From positions 434,001-498,000 of the forward strand of contig NZ_VKKX01000033.1 of NCBI RefSeq assembly GCF_008271655.1: a stretch of 64,000 nucleotides of DNA. Direction: 5' to 3'. The DNA is from Gemmobacter caeruleus. GTDB lineage: Bacteria > Pseudomonadota > Alphaproteobacteria > Rhodobacterales > Rhodobacteraceae. The position numbers and the translations under genes were made by a program. The notes beneath the pieces were generated by a model. The model made no database searches. It was not told the DNA's origin and was given only the letters and a program-made list of their open reading frames with translations. This document shows, piece by piece, positions 62,874 to 64,000 of the stretch (within the stretch, counting starts at the first letter, position 1; every line of letters begins with the position of its first letter).

Positions 62874-63545
62874 TCAGCCGGGGAACTGCCCGGCCGTCAT
62901 ATGTCGCTTGCGGCCATGGCCGGGCTGGCGTTCCACCGCGAAACCCGCCGCAGCCAGCGCGCGCCGAACGCCTCCGGCGGCGGTATAGGTGGCAAAGCTG
63001 CCGCCCGGCGCGGTGTGGCGGCCGACCTCGGCCATCAGGTCATCCGACCAGAGTTCGGGGTTCTTGGCAGGCGAGAAACCATCCAGAAACCAGGCATCGG
63101 CGCGGCCCTGCCATGTCGGCAGCGTCTGGCGCGCGTCGCCGATCACGATCTCGGCCCTGATGCCGGGCAGCGACAGCCGCGTCGTCCCCGCCGCCCATTG
63201 GTCAAGGAAGGGGCCGGCCACCGCCCGCGCCTCGGGGAAATGGTCAAGCGCCTGGGCGATATCGGCGGCGCGCATCGGAAAGGCCTCAAAGCTGGTGAAG
63301 CGCAGCGTGCCGGGCGCCCCCATCCCCGCCCAGAGGATCTGAAGCGCCAGCAGGTTCAGCCCGGTGCCAAAGCCCAGTTCCGCCACATGAAACCCGTCAC
63401 GCAGCCGCGTCTCCAGCCGGTTGCCCGCCAGGAAAACATGTCGCGTTTCGCTCAGCCCGTCATTCAGGCTGAAATACGGATCGTCAAAGCGGGTGGAGAC
63501 GGGTATCACCCCGTCGCGCCAGTCAAGTTGCGCGGTTTCGGTCAT
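62874..63545 (-). CDS. mnmD: tRNA (5-methylaminomethyl-2-thiouridine)(34) methyltransferase
   Basis: 223 residues from MTETAQLDWRDGVIPVSTRFDDPYFS, the standard MnmD beginning. The SAM site is VAELGFGTGLNLLALQ, and DARQTLPTWQGRADAWFLDGFSPAKNPELWS is diagnostic. It methylates nm5s2U34 in the wobble position of several tRNAs. In E. coli this is the N-terminal half of MnmC; here it is free-standing and divergent from a FAD oxidoreductase gene that may be the other half. Confidence 0.93.
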   Translation of the reverse strand: MTETAQLDWRDGVIPVSTRFDDPYFSLNDGLSETRHVFLAGNRLETRLRDGFHVAELGFGTGLNLLALQILWAGMGAPGTLRFTSFEAFPMRAADIAQALDHFPEARAVAGPFLDQWAAGTTRLSLPGIRAEIVIGDARQTLPTWQGRADAWFLDGFSPAKNPELWSDDLMAEVGRHTAPGGSFATYTAAGGVRRALAAAGFAVERQPGHGRKRHMTAGQFPG

Positions 63546-63587
63546 GGCAGGCCCTTTCTGCCGCGACCCTGCGGAAAGGGAACGGGA

Positions 63588-64000
63588 ATGGCAAGCGTGG
63601 ATGTCACGGTGCGCGGCGGCGGGATCTTTGGTCTGGCCTGTGCCTGGGTGCTGGCGGGGCGCGGCGCGAAGGTGCGGCTGATCGAGACGCGCGCCATCGG
63701 GGCCGGATCGTCGGGCGGGCTGGTCGGCGCGCTCAGCCCGCATGTGCCCGAACAATGGAACCCGAAAAAGCAGTTCCAACTGGAAAGCCTGCTGATGGCG
63801 GCCGCTTTCTGGGGCGGGGTGTCGCGCGCCTCGGGCCTGCCCACGGGCTATGTCCGCAGCGGGCGGTTGCAGGCGCTGGCCGATGCCGCTGCCGTCGCCA
63901 AGGCTTCGGAACGGGCCGAGGGCGCGCGGGAGCTGTGGCGCGGCGCGGCGGAATGGCAGGTGCAGCCCGCGACCGGCGCCGGGTGGGAGCCGCTCAGCCC
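63588..64000 (+). CDS. FAD-dependent oxidoreductase (N-terminal part, possible MnmC1-like)
   Basis: The first 137 codons of a gene cut by the right edge. MASVDVTVRGGGIFGLACAWVLAGRGAKVRLIE is the FAD-binding GxGxxG start of the D-amino acid oxidase family, followed by GAGSSGGLVGALSPHVPEQWN, which resembles the FAD half of MnmC. The start has GGGA close upstream. The divergent neighbour is mnmD, so a split MnmC system is possible; a glycine- or D-amino-acid-oxidase relative is the alternative. Confidence 0.7.
   Translation, partial: MASVDVTVRGGGIFGLACAWVLAGRGAKVRLIETRAIGAGSSGGLVGALSPHVPEQWNPKKQFQLESLLMAAAFWGGVSRASGLPTGYVRSGRLQALADAAAVAKASERAEGARELWRGAAEWQVQPATGAGWEPLS

Overview
The window is a 64 kb stretch of high-GC DNA from an alphaproteobacterium, most probably a member of the Rhodobacteraceae (Paracoccus/Rhodobacter/Gemmobacter type). 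The support is strong GC bias at third codon positions, dense ATGA/GTGA-coupled operons, many ABC uptake systems, CtrA-like boxes in an alphaproteobacterial flagellar locus, and a separate, divergently placed MnmD. Nearly every gene is intact. No phage, insertion sequence or CRISPR array is visible, and there is one tRNA (Leu-CAG).

Layout. (1) 1-8313: a sugar and sugar-acid catabolic locus, made of a binding-protein-dependent sugar ABC transporter, an enolase-superfamily dehydratase, an L-rhamnose-mutarotase-like protein, a Gfo/Idh/MocA dehydrogenase, a MaoC-fold protein and an UxaA-type protein cut by the left edge. A lactonase-like amidohydrolase is divergent. (2) 8310-13869: acyl phosphotransferase, butyrate-kinase-like enzyme, aldehyde dehydrogenase and omega-aminotransferase, divergent from an XRE-cupin regulator. 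(3) 13900-23737: a seven-gene operon of hydantoinase/oxoprolinase-type HyuB and HyuA plus a complete branched-chain-amino-acid-type ABC transporter, divergent from an AraC regulator. Regions 2 and 3 can be read together as uptake and ring opening of a lactam or hydantoin followed by omega-amino acid oxidation and CoA activation. This is inference. (4) 23779-30540: a small CPLCH protein and a PCuAC copper chaperone, then a nucleobase deaminase in one operon with a BMP-type nucleoside transporter behind a RutR-like operator. (5) 30652-36941: manC, the divergent oxyR/katG pair and cobQ. (6) 36938-40789: an orphan one-module NRPS (C-A-PCP-TE). (7) 41153-48975: part of a flagellar cluster (a large secreted protein, motA, a MotE-like gene, a membrane coiled-coil gene and fliL, divergent from fliF, fliH, fliN and fliP). 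(8) 49015-52616: creatinase, a P1-family peptidase, purU and tRNA-Leu. (9) 52783-62867: an NDUFA9-like protein, uppP, and gltD and gltB separated by three small genes. (10) 62874-64000: mnmD divergent from a FAD oxidoreductase cut by the right edge.

No single obviously unprecedented system was found. The observations most worth following are the composite lactam-to-acyl-CoA hypothesis, the orphan NRPS with its ornithine-like adenylation signature and unusual thioesterase elbow, and several clear operator-like repeats: upstream of gltD, of hyuB, of the aminotransferase gene, of the nucleobase transporter and of the sugar operon, plus an SD-occluding hairpin at creatinase.
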